A DNA stretch of 14,164 nt from Nitriliruptoraceae bacterium (GTDB lineage Bacteria > Actinomycetota > Nitriliruptoria > Nitriliruptorales > Nitriliruptoraceae): assembly GCA_007118045.1 (NCBI GenBank), contig SKTG01000143.1:1-14164 (forward strand), in the 5' to 3' direction. Positions 13,463 to 14,164 of the stretch are shown piece by piece (the stretch's first letter is position 1; each line of letters begins with the position of its first letter). A model generated the notes under the pieces. It was not told where the DNA came from, made no database searches, and saw only the letters and a program-made list of their open reading frames with translations. The translations under genes and the position numbers were made by a program.

Positions 13463-13470
13463 GACCTCGT

Positions 13471-14164
13471 TCACGCCTGGCTCGCGCGGGTCTTGATGCG
13501 GTTGGTGAGCTCCTGCACCTGGTCGTAGATGGCGCGGCGCTCCTGCATCAGACGGGCGATCTTGGACTTCGCGTGCATGACCGTGGTGTGGTCGCGCCCA
13601 CCGAACGCCTTGCCGATGCGTGGCAGGGACATCTCGGTGAGCTCGCGCACGAGGTACATGGCGATCTGACGCGCGGTGACGAGCTGTCGGCTCCGTGAGG
13701 CGGAGCACAGCTCCTCCACGCTCAGGGAGAAGTAGTCGGCCACCTCGTCCATGATGAGCTGGACCGAGACCTCACGGTCGCGGCCGTCCGGGAAGAGATC
13801 CTTGAGCACCGCCTCGGCCATCGCCCGGTCCGCCGGCGCCCGTTGGAGGCTCGCGAACGCGGACACGCGGATCAGCGCGCCCTCGAGCTCACGGATGTTG
13901 GACTGGACCCGGGAGGCGATCAGCTCGAGCACGTCGGGGGTGACGCCGAGCTGATCGGTCTCCGACTTCTTGCGCAGGATCGCGATGCGGGTCTCGAGGT
14001 CCGGGGGCTGGACGTCGGTCATCAGCCCCCACTCGAACCGGCTGCGGAGCCGATCCTCGAGCGCCGCGATCTGCTTCGGGGGTCGGTCGCTGGAGATGAC
14101 GATCTGCTTCTCCGCGTTGTGGAGCGCGTTGAAGGTGTGGAAGAACTCCTCCTGGGTCCGTTCC
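13471..14164 (-). CDS. dnaA: Chromosomal replication initiator DnaA (C-terminal 230 residues, gene cut by window edge)
   Basis: DnaA binds oriC boxes, melts the origin and recruits the helicase. Only the last 230 residues are in the window; the 5' part lies beyond 14164. The visible part begins in the AAA+ domain (ERTQEEFFHTFNALHNAEKQ) and continues with ISSDRPPK, then EDRLRSRFEWGL containing the arginine-finger region, PPDLETRIAILRKK, and the sensor-2 motif NIRELEGALIRV. Domain IV carries TARQIAMYLVRELTEMSLPRIG and the DNA-binding signature GRDHTTVMHA at about 189-198 of the fragment, preceded by the usual FGG. The end (TNRIKTRASQA) is normal, with TGA at 13473-13471. It reads leftwards toward the origin and dnaN. 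Confidence 0.98.
   Translation of the reverse strand, partial: ERTQEEFFHTFNALHNAEKQIVISSDRPPKQIAALEDRLRSRFEWGLMTDVQPPDLETRIAILRKKSETDQLGVTPDVLELIASRVQSNIRELEGALIRVSAFASLQRAPADRAMAEAVLKDLFPDGRDREVSVQLIMDEVADYFSLSVEELCSASRSRQLVTARQIAMYLVRELTEMSLPRIGKAFGGRDHTTVMHAKSKIARLMQERRAIYDQVQELTNRIKTRASQA

Larger units (their letters stand above)
13006..13470. other. oriC: Probable chromosomal replication origin (oriC), dnaA-dnaN intergenic region
   Basis: This 465-nt gap without a gene lies where most actinobacteria carry oriC. It has three exact copies of the 9-mer TCGTCCACA, one base from the actinobacterial DnaA-box consensus TTGTCCACA: 13396-13404 on plus, and 13106-13098 and 13428-13420 on minus. 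Degenerate relatives are at 13034 (CGGTCCACA), 13153-13161 (TCGCCCACA, minus), 13170-13178 (TCCTCCACA, plus) and 13411-13419 (GTTTCCACA, minus). Stretch 13041-13084 has 21 G/C of 44, far below its surroundings, and is the best candidate for the unwinding element. The middle part (about 13185-13385) shows no good boxes. Confidence 0.85.

Overview
The window is a GC-rich bacterial chromosomal segment next to the replication origin. It most likely comes from an actinobacterium. The order dnaA, dnaN, recF, dciA (DUF721), gyrB, gyrA, DUF3566 gene, tRNA-Ile is the classic actinobacterial origin neighbourhood. The DUF3566 gene between gyrA and tRNA-Ile is close to diagnostic for the phylum. The inserted disulfide-bond and DNA-glycosylase genes suggest a deep branch (Nitriliruptoria- or Acidimicrobiia-like) rather than Mycobacterium or Streptomyces; that finer placement is inference.

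Layout, following transcription (almost everything is on the minus strand, running leftwards from the origin). (1) 13471-14164 is the 3' end of dnaA, cut by the window edge. (2) 13006-13470 is the dnaA-dnaN intergenic region and probable oriC. It holds three identical TCGTCCACA DnaA-box candidates, several degenerate ones, a long inverted repeat and a low-GC patch. (3) dnaN, recF and dciA form a tight replication/repair operon; recF and dciA overlap as ATGA. (4) dsbB, a membrane-anchored TlpA-like thioredoxin and an Fpg/Nei-type DNA glycosylase form an extra block between dciA and gyrB. (5) gyrB, two tiny two-helix membrane proteins, gyrA and the DUF3566 membrane protein form a second operon, with 1-nt gaps at its start. 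(6) A tRNA-Ile(GAU) gene follows, then a small coiled-coil/membrane protein. (7) At the left edge a MarR-family regulator is the only gene on the plus strand; it converges on the small membrane protein across a perfect palindrome that looks like a shared terminator.

The genes cover initiation (DnaA, DciA helicase loading), processivity (DnaN), repair (RecF, glycosylase) and supercoiling (GyrA/GyrB). The DsbB/TlpA pair would serve oxidative folding or thiol exchange outside the membrane. I see no mobile elements, CRISPR arrays or rRNA genes, and no clearly novel multi-gene system. The points most worth a second look are the oriC architecture, the DsbB-TlpA-glycosylase insertion, the two coupled micro-membrane proteins inside the gyrase operon, the gyrB 5' region with a possible leaderless leader ORF, and the unusual zinc finger of the glycosylase.
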